Assembly (NCBI GenBank): GCA_947053455.1
Contig: CAMRSV010000002.1
Span: forward strand, 57,502-121,501
DNA length: 64,000 nucleotides
Direction of reading: 5' to 3'
DNA from: an uncultured Alphaproteobacteria bacterium
GTDB lineage: Bacteria > Pseudomonadota > Alphaproteobacteria > Rs-D84
The notes beneath the pieces are model-generated. The model was not told the origin of the DNA, ran no database searches, and worked only from the letters and a program-made list of their open reading frames with translations. Positions 20,670 to 34,138 of the stretch are shown in pieces (the first letter of the stretch is position 1; the number at the start of each line of letters is the position of its first letter). The translations under genes and the position numbers were made by a program.

Positions 20670-21557
20670 CTATATCAACTCATGCTTTTCATCATAAATT
20701 TTCTGCAAATAATCCCGATATGTACCCGGATTCAGACTCTGTATCAGTTCCATTAACTGTTCATCTGTTATAAAGCCGCAATCAGATGCAACTTCTTCAA
20801 TACAACCAATTTTTAATCCCTGGCGCTGTTCTATAATTTGAACAAACCGCCCCGAATCCATCAGTGCATCGGGCGTACCCGCATCCAGCCACGCGTTACC
20901 GCGGCGCATTGGAACGACCGACAAACGCCCTTCTTCCAGGTACATTTTATTTAAATCAGTAATTTCCAATTCCCCGCGCGCCGAAGGTTTTAATTTGCGC
21001 GCCTTTTCAACAACATCACCGGGGTAAAAATAGAGTCCAACCAACGCATAATTTGATTTCGGCTGTTTTGGTTTTTCCTCGATTGAAATGACATTAAGGT
21101 CTTCGTCAAACTCAACAACCCCAAAACGTTCCGGATCGCTAACATGATACGCAAATATTGTTGCGCGCTGCGATTGGCTTTTTGCGACTTCTGCCTTGAA
21201 TTTTTCCATTTGACCGCCCATATGGAATATATTGTCGCCCAAAATCAGACATACAGAATCATCACCAATAAAATCTGCCCCAATTGTAAATGCCTGTGCG
21301 ATACCTTTGGGTTCCGGCTGAATCGCATATTGAATGTTTAACCCCAGCTGATGCCCGTCACCAAATAATTTTTCAATATTTGGGGTATCCTGCGGTGTTG
21401 AAATAATTAAAATGTCCTTGATACCAAATGACATAACTGTAGATAATGGGTAATAAATCATTGGCTTGTCATAAACAGGTAATAATTGCTTGGATGTTGT
21501 TTTAGTCAATGGATAAAGTCTGCTACCACTGCCCCCTGCAAGAATAATTCCCTTCAT
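20670..21557 (-). CDS. rfbA: Glucose-1-phosphate thymidylyltransferase
   Basis: MKGIILAGGSGSRLYPLTKTTSKQLLPVYDKPMIYYPLS. Confidence 0.95.
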   Translation of the reverse strand: MKGIILAGGSGSRLYPLTKTTSKQLLPVYDKPMIYYPLSTVMSFGIKDILIISTPQDTPNIEKLFGDGHQLGLNIQYAIQPEPKGIAQAFTIGADFIGDDSVCLILGDNIFHMGGQMEKFKAEVAKSQSQRATIFAYHVSDPERFGVVEFDEDLNVISIEEKPKQPKSNYALVGLYFYPGDVVEKARKLKPSARGELEITDLNKMYLEEGRLSVVPMRRGNAWLDAGTPDALMDSGRFVQIIEQRQGLKIGCIEEVASDCGFITDEQLMELIQSLNPGTYRDYLQKIYDEKHELI

Positions 21558-21747
21558 GATAATGTAACTCCATGTTTTTATTGAGCCGTTTGTGTATTTG
21601 ACAAAAGTGAAGATAGCAATCCGAACATCCCAAAGTCAAGATTATTTATTGTATTTCCGGCAAAAAATCAGGATGCAAAATTATTTTTGCGGTTTGAAAA
21701 AAAAGACTTGAAATGGGATTAAAAAGATTATAATATACATGAGCAAT

Positions 21748-21823
21748 TCGGGCATAGTTCAGTCGGTAGAACAACGGACTGTTAATCCGTATGTCGCTGG
21801 TTCGAGTCCAGCTGCCCGAGCCA
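21748..21823 (+). tRNA. tRNA-Asn(GTT)
   Basis: Cloverleaf with ggactGTTaatcc anticodon arm and encoded CCA. Confidence 0.94.
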
Positions 21824-21906
21824 AGTTCTATAAACCGTCCCACCAGGGCGGTTTTTTGTTGTTTTACATACCAATTACGATTACAATTCTTATAAAGGCT
21901 TAAAAA

Positions 21907-22326
21907 ATGAAAAAACTATTTTTAGCGTTAAAAGCTATTGCTAATGACAATGTCTATAGAAGAGAAACTAAAAGAGTTTTAGATAAATATATTTTAGAAT
22001 GTCTTTCTTATACGAAAGAAATGAAAGAATGTGATATATATGAGTTAGAAAAAATAGTGTTAGAATATATTTATAGCCCCAAATTCATGCAAGAATGTAA
22101 AGAAGGTATCAAAAGGCACGGTTCTCTTGAAATCTTTTTTTATGATTATGTATTACATCTTCTATCACAGACTGATGACAAAAACCCCAATCACAAAACT
22201 TTTCATAGGTGTGACGCGATTGCGTTTGCAGCAATACATCGTGAGTTTAATAGAACGCCACATAGCCAAAGCCGGGAATTTTATACCGCAAGGAAAAAAT
22301 TTTATACTATATATACTGACGATTAA
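21907..22326 (+). CDS. Hypothetical protein in AT-rich islet
   Basis: 139-aa ORF, AT-rich, flanked by tRNA-Asn 3' end and a degenerate copy of it. Confidence 0.55.
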   Translation: MKKLFLALKAIANDNVYRRETKRVLDKYILECLSYTKEMKECDIYELEKIVLEYIYSPKFMQECKEGIKRHGSLEIFFYDYVLHLLSQTDDKNPNHKTFHRCDAIAFAAIHREFNRTPHSQSREFYTARKKFYTIYTDD

Positions 22327-22391
22327 GAAACATTTAATTTATCTGATAACTTAATAAAATCATCATGATTTTCCACGCTATAACCGCAAGC

Positions 22392-22440
22392 CGGCTCGAG
22401 CCAAGTTTTATATGCCGCCCCATCGGGGCTGTTTTTTGTT
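22392..22440 (+). repeat. Degenerate duplication of tRNA-Asn 3' end and downstream sequence (att-like)
   Basis: gctcgagccaagttttata...cggggctgttttttgtt vs tRNA end gcccgagccaagttctata...cagggcggttttttgtt (21814-21860). Confidence 0.7.
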
Positions 22441-22585
22441 ATGACAGCGCTGGCCCGCGTGCGCTTCGATAAACATTAAAATATCAATCATATTCAGCCA
22501 GCCCAATAAAAATATTTATTATCGAAATTCTATGCGTATGAAAAAGAGCGACCTTTCCAACTTCATAAACTACATGGCTTGTTAT

Positions 22586-23407
22586 CTATCTAAATCTATC
22601 GCGTATATCTTGTTCCATTTCATAGAACAGTCGATGTTTGGTTATCCATTTAGATATATTAACCCTCTTCATATTCAGGATAGACTTATATATCTTTAAT
22701 AATTCGGTTTTTGAAAAATCTTTTAATAGAAAGTCGTTTTTATATGTAAACATATATTTACAATATGCATGAAATAATGGGATATTAAAATCCGGATTCA
22801 TTAAAATTCTTTTTACATCTTTTACGTACTGTTTCGTAGCAATACCATCGGGGTCTTTTTTAGCTTGTTCCAGATATAATCCCATCTGCCTAACAGGCAC
22901 ATATAAGGAATACTGCAACTTATACCCCCACCAATTCAAAGCTTTTCTTGCTTTTTTAAATTGTTTTTTTATATTTTTCTTTGAAACGTCGTTTTTTATC
23001 TCCCCTACGATCTGACTAGCAAGCTCATCTATTACAGCAAGTGCGGTTAGCTCAACTACGTTTAATGGAACATAATTGGTAGTATGCAGATATTTTATTA
23101 CGCGATGGTCATACCAGTGGTGTTCTTCATGTTGCAATATAGCATCAACATCTATATCAGCGTAAAATAGTTTTCTGCTTGCCTTTTTAAACTTTCCGGC
23201 CAAAGTCGACGTATCTACATCTACATTCATCATATGAATGGTATTAGTTTTAGGATTATAATGCGGATTTTTCCCAAATGGTATATCATATTGTAATTTG
23301 TATTTAGGTATTTCTGCAAGTCCAATCACCGGTAATTCAGACAGGCTCGAATACTGTTCTTCAAACTGTTTGCTAAAATGTTTTACATAACTTTTCATTT
23401 TACTCAA
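22586..23407 (-). CDS. Putative zinc-metallopeptidase-like protein
   Basis: ILQHEEHHWYDHR contains HExxH; AT-rich ORF. Confidence 0.55.
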   Translation of the reverse strand: MSKMKSYVKHFSKQFEEQYSSLSELPVIGLAEIPKYKLQYDIPFGKNPHYNPKTNTIHMMNVDVDTSTLAGKFKKASRKLFYADIDVDAILQHEEHHWYDHRVIKYLHTTNYVPLNVVELTALAVIDELASQIVGEIKNDVSKKNIKKQFKKARKALNWWGYKLQYSLYVPVRQMGLYLEQAKKDPDGIATKQYVKDVKRILMNPDFNIPLFHAYCKYMFTYKNDFLLKDFSKTELLKIYKSILNMKRVNISKWITKHRLFYEMEQDIRDRFR

Positions 23408-23682
23408 AATATAATATCATAATTATTGAAAAAATAAAATTTATTTTATTGCAGTTGGTAGTTTGGGAAAATACTTTGGAAACTCTGCCCGTAAAAGCGC
23501 TAAAATCCAACAACTTTTACCTATAAAAATTAACAAACGGTCATACATTACAAACATAAAGCCGTATAATAGTTACATTAGCCTTAAGCAAAAGACGGCT
23601 TGATTAACCACCAATGGAAAATAATACTTATTCATTTACCTTTATTTAGGATTGGCAATAGAAATATACACAAATTACGGCG

Positions 23683-25662
23683 CTAAAAAAGCTCTTCAAT
23701 ACCAATAGATTTCAAATATTCAAACAGCTCATCATAAAATTTACACCGTCTAGTACTGTCAGAATCATCACCCTGCGGAACAAATATAACGAAACCTTCG
23801 CGTGCACGGGTCAGTAGCACACGATATGCGTTTTTCAGATATCTACGCTTATCTTCTTTATTTATGTATAACCATCGTGAGCCGCTGGGTTTATAGCACT
23901 GAAATTGACCATTTTCATATCGATAATCAGCGTCCCACGCAATAACAGCATAATCTATTTCGAGGCCCTGAATATCAAATTCACTGGCAACTTCTTCCAT
24001 AAAATACGAAGATTTTATGTCTTTGCGGTCACCCAGAAACCATTTTTCCGGCTTGCATTTGCTTTCAACCCATATGCCATCTGCACGTAATCTACGCCCA
24101 TTTGAACTAGCAATTAGGCCGTGACGCAGATTCTTACCTTCAGTCTGATTACGCACCCATTGTTTGGCCGTGTTTAAGTTGCGAGTTATATATATAGGAT
24201 AAATTCCGGACAACTTATTATATTTGTCTGCGGCTGTGGCAGTATCACCATCCAGCACAGCATCTACAAATCCTGCGACATCTTGTGTTCTGTGTGCACG
24301 TACTGATACAGACAGATGTAATTCCTTTACTGTTTCGCATTTTAGGCCATCGGTCAAATCCTGAAACGATTGGTTGCCCAGATATTCGCTGACGTTTATC
24401 TCATCTGATACATAAACGTGCCAATCAGGAAATGAACGCTTCAACGACGCAAACCATTCTTGAATTCCAGCCTCGCCAGTGTTTATATCTTGTCCGCCGC
24501 CCACCAAACATACAATTACGGCCCAATCTTGGTGGCGATTCATGTAGTCAATCAGCAGTTCCGGTTCACTCATAGACAGAAAATAAGTACGCTGTCCATC
24601 GGTTAACCTATTAAGAACCGGGCCCTTCTTTTTCTGCATAAAATCCGATAGCATAGACTGATTCCAAGCACGTTGCGCCTCATCGAATATAACAACGTTC
24701 TCGACCGGTGGATTTTGCATGTTATTTAAAGATGCATCTCGAAATCCGTGAATAATCTGGATAAAGGACTTTGTGCTCTCGCGAGCCTTGGCCAATGGTG
24801 TTCCATGCTGCTGGTGGTCATCTTTTGCCAACGCCTCACGCAAAACAGAAACAAGGGGCTGATTTCCTGTTAACAAACAGGCGCCACTTTGACCTGTCGC
24901 TTTCTGATTTTCTATTGCAATATTTAAACCAGCCAGCGTTTTACCAGCGCCAGGCACACCGGTTATAAAACAAATTGATTTTTGCTGGTCCTGTTTAGAT
25001 TTCTCGATGATTTTCTGGACTGCATCTGATGTCTTGGTCAGGTTCTCTGCCGCTGTATTTTGCGCGATATTATCAACACAATGGTTGATGTACAAACTTC
25101 TGGCGGCCTCAATAATTGTTGGTGTCGGAGCATATCGGGAACCTGCCCATGCATCGACATCAAGCGATTTGCAAGACGTGTCTGTGTTACGAATGATTAT
25201 AGCACCCAAATCATCACCATTTGTTAAAATCACGTCTTCTGGTTCGTTCTGTTTGCGATAGTCGCAAGGAACATTGGTCGCTATCAGAACGGGTACGATT
25301 TTGCGTTGACGACTTTCCTCGTGATAGTTTTCCAGGTCAAAAGCATATGTGCGCACCTGGCGAATTGCATCACTGGGATATGAAGTGGCCCCGATTTTGA
25401 ATTCCAACACAAAAACAGTGTTGTTTATCAGCAAGATATTGTCTATGCGGCCACCCACACGTGGCAGCGTATATTCGAACAAAATACTGCCGCACGGGGC
25501 GTGTGCCAAGGCGCGCCTTAACAAACGAATTTGTTCTATCCAGGCGTCTTTTTGTGTCGCCACGGTATCATATCTATCACCATAAGCAATTGTGCCAAAT
25601 ATTTCATCTTCGGTTTGCTTTAAAAAGTTCTGGATACTGTTTTTGTAGAAAGCGTCGCTCAT
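23683..25662 (-). CDS. DUF2075-type P-loop helicase with N-terminal PD-(D/E)xK-like nuclease domain
   Basis: RIDNILLINNTVFVLEFKIG; FITGVPGAGKTLAGLNIA; VVIFDEAQRAWN; YRVLLTRAREGFVIFVP. Confidence 0.8.
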   Translation of the reverse strand: MSDAFYKNSIQNFLKQTEDEIFGTIAYGDRYDTVATQKDAWIEQIRLLRRALAHAPCGSILFEYTLPRVGGRIDNILLINNTVFVLEFKIGATSYPSDAIRQVRTYAFDLENYHEESRQRKIVPVLIATNVPCDYRKQNEPEDVILTNGDDLGAIIIRNTDTSCKSLDVDAWAGSRYAPTPTIIEAARSLYINHCVDNIAQNTAAENLTKTSDAVQKIIEKSKQDQQKSICFITGVPGAGKTLAGLNIAIENQKATGQSGACLLTGNQPLVSVLREALAKDDHQQHGTPLAKARESTKSFIQIIHGFRDASLNNMQNPPVENVVIFDEAQRAWNQSMLSDFMQKKKGPVLNRLTDGQRTYFLSMSEPELLIDYMNRHQDWAVIVCLVGGGQDINTGEAGIQEWFASLKRSFPDWHVYVSDEINVSEYLGNQSFQDLTDGLKCETVKELHLSVSVRAHRTQDVAGFVDAVLDGDTATAADKYNKLSGIYPIYITRNLNTAKQWVRNQTEGKNLRHGLIASSNGRRLRADGIWVESKCKPEKWFLGDRKDIKSSYFMEEVASEFDIQGLEIDYAVIAWDADYRYENGQFQCYKPSGSRWLYINKEDKRRYLKNAYRVLLTRAREGFVIFVPQGDDSDSTRRCKFYDELFEYLKSIGIEELF

Positions 25663-25663
25663 T

Positions 25664-26050
25664 TTACTTTTCCATGGTTACCAGTTTTTCTGCGACGATT
25701 TTATCCGCAGGTAATTGTGGATGCGACAATAATTCTGACAAAGACACCCAATGCATTTGGTCATGAACCCGCAGTTGTATATCGCCGGCATAGCCTGCAA
25801 TCTCATAAGCGTAAAGTTCAACAATCTTGCCAGATTCTGTTGTGTGTTTTGCAACTATGACTAATTCGCCAATTTTCGCATCAATGCCCAGTTCTTCAAA
25901 CAGCTCGCGCTGCAAACAGGTTGGACCTTCTTCGCCATCTTCAAATTTTCCGCCTGGATATTCCCATTCACCAGCCAACGGCTGATTTGGCCCGCGCCGC
26001 ATCAGCAGAACTTTATCCCCATGCCTAAAAATCGCAGCAGTTACTTTCAT
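25664..26050 (-). CDS. Nudix hydrolase (MutT-like)
   Basis: Complete Nudix box GGKFEDGEEGPTCLQRELFEELGI. Confidence 0.88.
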   Translation of the reverse strand: MKVTAAIFRHGDKVLLMRRGPNQPLAGEWEYPGGKFEDGEEGPTCLQRELFEELGIDAKIGELVIVAKHTTESGKIVELYAYEIAGYAGDIQLRVHDQMHWVSLSELLSHPQLPADKIVAEKLVTMEK

Positions 26051-26348
26051 TTGTTTAATTTATATCGGCGGCCTTTATTTTGATCAGTAGCGATTAGCAT
26101 GCCTTTTCCTGTTTAGACAGATCGGATGCGATTTTACATTCATCAACAAAATCAGATTTAGTTTTGATTATACAAAGACTTTCCCGAAATGTATATGATT
26201 TTGTTTACGATTGCGCCATAAAGTTCTTTATATTTTACGCAACATAAACACTGTAAACACATTGAATATTCTGCCTTTTTGGTTATACTAATATCAATAA
26301 AAATGGTTGTCAATATATGTTTTTAAAATTAATATAAACATATGTGAA

Positions 26349-26609
26349 ATGAAAAATAAAGGTTACAAAATGAAACACACAAACGGCGCGGGTACCTTTA
26401 CTACAAATCAAATGAGTATTGATGAAACAATACAGGAAGCAATGGATGTCGTTGATATTGCAATTGCGGTACTAAATAATGACGCAAATATACCACAGGC
26501 ATTAACAAATCTAAACGCAGCACAAACATATTTGGAACATATCAGAAAAAAGTCGAAAATCGCCCTTGCCCATGTCCCAGCAGAAATTCAAACACAAGAA
26601 TACCTATAA
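26349..26609 (+). CDS. Small hypothetical protein
   Basis: MKNKGYKMKHTNGAGTFTTNQMSIDETIQEAMD..., helical. Confidence 0.45.
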   Translation: MKNKGYKMKHTNGAGTFTTNQMSIDETIQEAMDVVDIAIAVLNNDANIPQALTNLNAAQTYLEHIRKKSKIALAHVPAEIQTQEYL

Positions 26610-27206
26610 CCCAAACTTGTACACCGCACCAAGGTATACTTGCGTTGCATCAACGTCTGTTGAACCATTCTCATGGTCAACCTGGCCAAAATAAATGTAC
26701 TTAAATCCCAAATCCAAATCAATACGCGTATTTAGGCGGAACAATACACCGACCATAACCTGACCGGACAGGTCAAACGCATTATCCAAGTGACTGGCCA
26801 CTTCGCCCCATATTCCGGTAAGCCCAACACCACCACCCAAATATGGTGCAAACGCATTATCAAATTCATACAACGCATAAACGTTTAACATGTTTGCCCA
26901 TATGTCATATTCAAAATTAGTGTCATTTTTACTATACTGGGTGCCCATGTACAATGTTTCGTATTCCACGCGCAAATAATCCGTCAGATTATTCCCCATT
27001 GTCGTACCAAACCCCAGTCCGTTATCCAAATACTTCTGGCGCCACCCATCCGAATGCTTGTACGAATATGAACTGTGCTGATTCACATACAGGCGCACAC
27101 CAGCATAACTGTCGCGCGACACGTTTTGGCGTTCACATACCGGGCATTCATGCGCACCTGCCGCACATGTCATCAAAGATAACGAAACAATAAAAAACTT
27201 TTTCAT
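26604..27206 (-). CDS. Outer-membrane beta-barrel protein
   Basis: Signal peptide, barrel-like alternation, YLGAVYKFGL C-terminus. Confidence 0.7.
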   Translation of the reverse strand: MKKFFIVSLSLMTCAAGAHECPVCERQNVSRDSYAGVRLYVNQHSSYSYKHSDGWRQKYLDNGLGFGTTMGNNLTDYLRVEYETLYMGTQYSKNDTNFEYDIWANMLNVYALYEFDNAFAPYLGGGVGLTGIWGEVASHLDNAFDLSGQVMVGVLFRLNTRIDLDLGFKYIYFGQVDHENGSTDVDATQVYLGAVYKFGL

Positions 27207-27346
27207 CCCGTTCCCCTTGGGGTATTACTAATAAATGATTACAGAAAACCCCACAAACACAATATGATTATTATCCTTACCATGGCTTGCCGGCATAAAA
27301 TAAATTACTTTATTTCCTGTATTTTTATTTGTACAATGCCAGAGTC

Positions 27347-28708
27347 ATGAAAAAAATAAAGATTCCTGAAAGCATAAAAATCGAAGGCGGCCATACGCTG
27401 CGCGATGGCGCATCTGTCAAAATCAGCGGCGCCAAGAACGAAATTTTGGGTGCTATGTGTGCGGCCATACTAACCGATAAGCCGGTAAAATTTACAAATG
27501 TGCCACATATAACGGACGTTATAGATTTAATTGACATAATGCAAGATATTGGCATCCGCACCAAGTATCATCCAAATAAAAAGACACTTGATATTCATGC
27601 GCAGCGAATAACATCAAATGAGCTAAACGAATCTGCATTAAAATTTCGAGCATCATATTACATATGGGGGGCACTGCTGGGGCGATTTACCAAAACTGGC
27701 GAATTTAATTCTTTAAAAATCAAAGTTCCCGGTGGATGTGCAGGATTTGGTACAAACGGCACACGTCCATTTGACTTTCACATAAATCTGTTGGAAAACG
27801 TGTTCGGCGCCACATTGCATGACACGGGCAAGAATTTGGAATTCGTGCTACCAAAATCGTTCGATGCTGGGGTTGAACCAATTTATTCCACAACGCGCGT
27901 TTCACACGGCGCAACGTTTCATTGGATGCTGTCGGTCGCGCTGTCCCCCAATTTAAAGATGATATTTAATTCATCATTAGAGCCAGAGGTATCGCACCTG
28001 TTAAGTATTTTGAATAAAATGGGGGCAAATATCCGCGGCACAAATTCCGAGGCAATGACAAACCTGGGGCATACAAAATATCTGTTAAACGGCGGACAAT
28101 TTGAAATCATGCCAGATAGACTGGAAACCGGTTTTTATGCACAATTGGCATTGGCAACAAAATCAAAAATAAAATTGATTGGCACTGATGCACCGTCATG
28201 CCGCCCATGGTTAAACACCATGATTGAAATCGCCGGAAAATCAAAGTGTAAAATCGGCAGAAAATCAATGGAATTTGATTTCCAAAATTTACATAAATTT
28301 ACGGGTCGCAACATGATTATTTCACCCATACCGGGCAAAGAAACAGATATGCACCAAACCTGGGCGCCGGTATTATCCATGGCAACCAGCCAATCAAAAA
28401 TATATGACCCAATATACGAAAACCGCACAAGACATTTGCCGGAACTGGCTAAATTTGGTCTTAATTCATCCAGCCGGGTGCTTGACATAAAAAATTCTGT
28501 CGCGCCTAAATCCAGCGAAATTATAATAAACCCGTCTATATTGCGACCGGCGGTGGCAAATGGGATGGATTTACGCGGAACGGCGGCACTGATTATTGCG
28601 GCGACAATGGCAAATGGGGAAAGCACACTGTACGACATCGGATATGCTCTGCGAGGGTATCCTAATTTGATTCAAAATCTAAAGAACATCGGTATACATA
28701 TAAGATAA
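27347..28708 (+). CDS. Divergent MurA/EPSP-synthase-family enolpyruvyltransferase
   Basis: VKISGAKNEILGAMCAAILTD; PGGCAGFGTNGTRPFDFH retains the Cys-loop; DLRGTAALIIAATMANGEST; start at MKKIKIPES. Confidence 0.75.
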   Translation: MKKIKIPESIKIEGGHTLRDGASVKISGAKNEILGAMCAAILTDKPVKFTNVPHITDVIDLIDIMQDIGIRTKYHPNKKTLDIHAQRITSNELNESALKFRASYYIWGALLGRFTKTGEFNSLKIKVPGGCAGFGTNGTRPFDFHINLLENVFGATLHDTGKNLEFVLPKSFDAGVEPIYSTTRVSHGATFHWMLSVALSPNLKMIFNSSLEPEVSHLLSILNKMGANIRGTNSEAMTNLGHTKYLLNGGQFEIMPDRLETGFYAQLALATKSKIKLIGTDAPSCRPWLNTMIEIAGKSKCKIGRKSMEFDFQNLHKFTGRNMIISPIPGKETDMHQTWAPVLSMATSQSKIYDPIYENRTRHLPELAKFGLNSSSRVLDIKNSVAPKSSEIIINPSILRPAVANGMDLRGTAALIIAATMANGESTLYDIGYALRGYPNLIQNLKNIGIHIR

Positions 28709-28824
28709 GATTGGAATATCGTCCTATGGAAAATCCCGTTATATGGGATAAACTAAATAACGGCTTACCAGAAAGGGCGAAGAGGCACAACCGAGAGAGT
28801 CGCCCACATATTTAATTTCCACAA

Positions 28825-29190
28825 TTATATACATGTATATTCGTAAGAATGCGGCATTTTGTACATGTTTTGCGTTACCGCATCAACAAATATAGGCAAC
28901 ACGCCAAATAATCCACCTGGAATTATATCTAAAAATACGGCGGCCCCGTTCAATACCGGCTGAATAGTTGGCGCACCACATTCTGGGTTCTTGCTTTCAA
29001 TCAATATTTCACCCCTGGAATACAATGTCTTTTCTTCGCCGGGACGTATTTTATAAACACCCATCGTGCCAGATGCGGTTATAATATCTTCTGAATTATT
29101 GTGTATTGTAATATCCCGATTTCGCCCAATTCCCATCGCCCCACAAGATGAAAGAAATAAAACAGAACAAATTAAAATAATATTTTTCAT
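28825..29190 (-). CDS. Small lipoprotein
   Basis: MKNIILICSVLFLSSCGAMG lipobox. Confidence 0.65.
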   Translation of the reverse strand: MKNIILICSVLFLSSCGAMGIGRNRDITIHNNSEDIITASGTMGVYKIRPGEEKTLYSRGEILIESKNPECGAPTIQPVLNGAAVFLDIIPGGLFGVLPIFVDAVTQNMYKMPHSYEYTCI

Positions 29191-29257
29191 GCGCCCTCTC
29201 TTCTTTATGAGTGAGATTATAATCCCATATAATATTCATATCAAGCGCCATATTTGA

Positions 29258-32262
<3,005 letters not shown>

Positions 32263-32300
32263 GTTTGATATTATACCACAAATAATGACATTAAAAAAAC

Positions 32301-32330
32301 ATAAAAAACGGGGCGTCGCCCCGCTTTTTT
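32301..32330 (-). terminator. Rho-independent terminator (aaaacGGGGCGtcGCCCCgctttttt)
   Basis: GC stem with flanking A/T runs between convergent/adjacent genes. Confidence 0.6.
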
Positions 32331-34119
32331 ATTCGCCGATAAATCCATCCGACTGCATCCGCCACAGTCTGGCGTATTCGCCACCGCGACGCATCAATTG
32401 TGTGTGCGTTCCAGATTCCAATATTTTTCCGTGATTTATCACAACAATCCTGTCCATGTTGCGCAAGGTTGATAATCTATGCGCGATGGCAATTGTGGTA
32501 CGGCCGGCGGACAAATCGTCAAACGATTTTTGAATCGCAATTTCTGTTTCACTGTCCAGGGCAGATGTTGCCTCATCCAGAATCAATACCGGGGCATCTT
32601 TTAAAAATGCACGGGCAATGGCGACACGCTGACGTTGGCCACCGGATAATTTAATTCCGCGGTCACCAACCATGGAATCATACTTCTTTTCCGTTGCCAT
32701 GATAAATTCGTCGGCACTGGCGCGGCGCGCGGCGTCACGAATTTCACGCAATGAAGCATCCGCACGTCCATAACCAATATTTTCACGCACTGTGCGGTTA
32801 AACATTGTCGGTTCCTGGGGGATAAAGGCAATACTTTCACGCAAAGAATCCTGGGTAACGTCGCGAATATTTTGCCCGTCGATTAATATTTCACCGCGAG
32901 CCGGATCATAAAAACGCATCAGCAAATTTACCAATGTCGTTTTACCCGCACCCGACGCCCCAACGAGCCCCACACGTTCACCGGGATTTATCGTCAGGTT
33001 AAAATCACGCAGTACCCATTTGTTCTTATACTTGAACCAAACCTTTTTAAATTCGATTTTACCGCGCGTAACGACCAGTGCTGGTGCATTCGGTGCATCT
33101 TGAACGTCAATTGGAATGATAAGTTCATCATAAGATTTTTTCGCACTGCCGATTTTATCAACAATTTCCGGAATCATGTCAACGATTGCCCCAATTGAAC
33201 CCATAACGGAAAAATAAACCGATGTCGTAAATACAATTTCACTTAATTTCATTTCGCCGCGTACAAATAAATACACACACAAAAACAACGTTGCGCCGTA
33301 CATTATATCCCAGACAATGCTGGGCACGGCCCAAAACAAACGCTGGACATACGACGAATAAATTGCGTCACGAATACGCTTTGCACGTGGAGCGCGCAAA
33401 TACTCGCGTTCTTTTTTGGCGCCGGCAAACAATTTTACAATTGAAAAGTTTGATAAACTGTCCACCAATTTCCCCGACAGAGTTGAATAAGATTCACTGG
33501 CCTGTTTTGATGCGTTGTGCATTTTTTTCATCAGCGCCAAACTATACACCAAACGGAACGCAAACACGCCACCCAATATCATCGCAACATAGCGATTTAT
33601 ACCGATAAGCAGCCCGACGTTCAGCAACATAATCAGAACCAACGCCGACACACGAAACAAACGGTTTACAATAAAAACCCCGTCGGAAACATAATTTATC
33701 TGGCTGTTAATTTTGCCGGCCATGCGCCCGGTCCAGAACGACATAGATTGATTTTGCGTATATTCTGTCAAGATTTCCGATATTTGATTTTTTATAATCG
33801 GACTCAATCGTGAAAAGTACATATCACGCAATGTCGCACCAAGTGTAAAGGACATTTCTAATCCGATAATTATCAGCAATGTTGGCAACGCATGCATCAC
33901 AAATTCCTGCATTCCCGTTACCGGATATTCAAACAATGCAATAAACCAACGTTGTGTCATGGGAAACCACATACCGCCCGAAACACCCCAAAACATTACT
34001 ATTGCCCATGCAATCAACAACGCCCAATGCCCGCGCGCAGCATACTTTACATAAAATTTCCACAGTGATTTAGGCAACGCGCCCGATTGTTGTAATTTCT
34101 TTGCGTCTTTCATCATCAT
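32329..34119 (-). CDS. ABC transporter, fused permease and ATPase (MsbA-like)
   Basis: VGLVGASGAGKTTLVNLLMRFYDP, LSGGQRQRVAIARAFLKDAPVLILDEATSALD. Confidence 0.9.
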   Translation of the reverse strand: MMMKDAKKLQQSGALPKSLWKFYVKYAARGHWALLIAWAIVMFWGVSGGMWFPMTQRWFIALFEYPVTGMQEFVMHALPTLLIIIGLEMSFTLGATLRDMYFSRLSPIIKNQISEILTEYTQNQSMSFWTGRMAGKINSQINYVSDGVFIVNRLFRVSALVLIMLLNVGLLIGINRYVAMILGGVFAFRLVYSLALMKKMHNASKQASESYSTLSGKLVDSLSNFSIVKLFAGAKKEREYLRAPRAKRIRDAIYSSYVQRLFWAVPSIVWDIMYGATLFLCVYLFVRGEMKLSEIVFTTSVYFSVMGSIGAIVDMIPEIVDKIGSAKKSYDELIIPIDVQDAPNAPALVVTRGKIEFKKVWFKYKNKWVLRDFNLTINPGERVGLVGASGAGKTTLVNLLMRFYDPARGEILIDGQNIRDVTQDSLRESIAFIPQEPTMFNRTVRENIGYGRADASLREIRDAARRASADEFIMATEKKYDSMVGDRGIKLSGGQRQRVAIARAFLKDAPVLILDEATSALDSETEIAIQKSFDDLSAGRTTIAIAHRLSTLRNMDRIVVINHGKILESGTHTQLMRRGGEYARLWRMQSDGFIGE

Positions 34120-34138
34120 TTCCCCATATTGCGTCCAG

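Noticed and set aside
28709-28815. Possible structured ncRNA (GGGCGA...TCGCCC hairpin after the MurA-like gene)
   Set aside because: Only a single weak hairpin, no match to a known RNA I can recall; may just be a terminator
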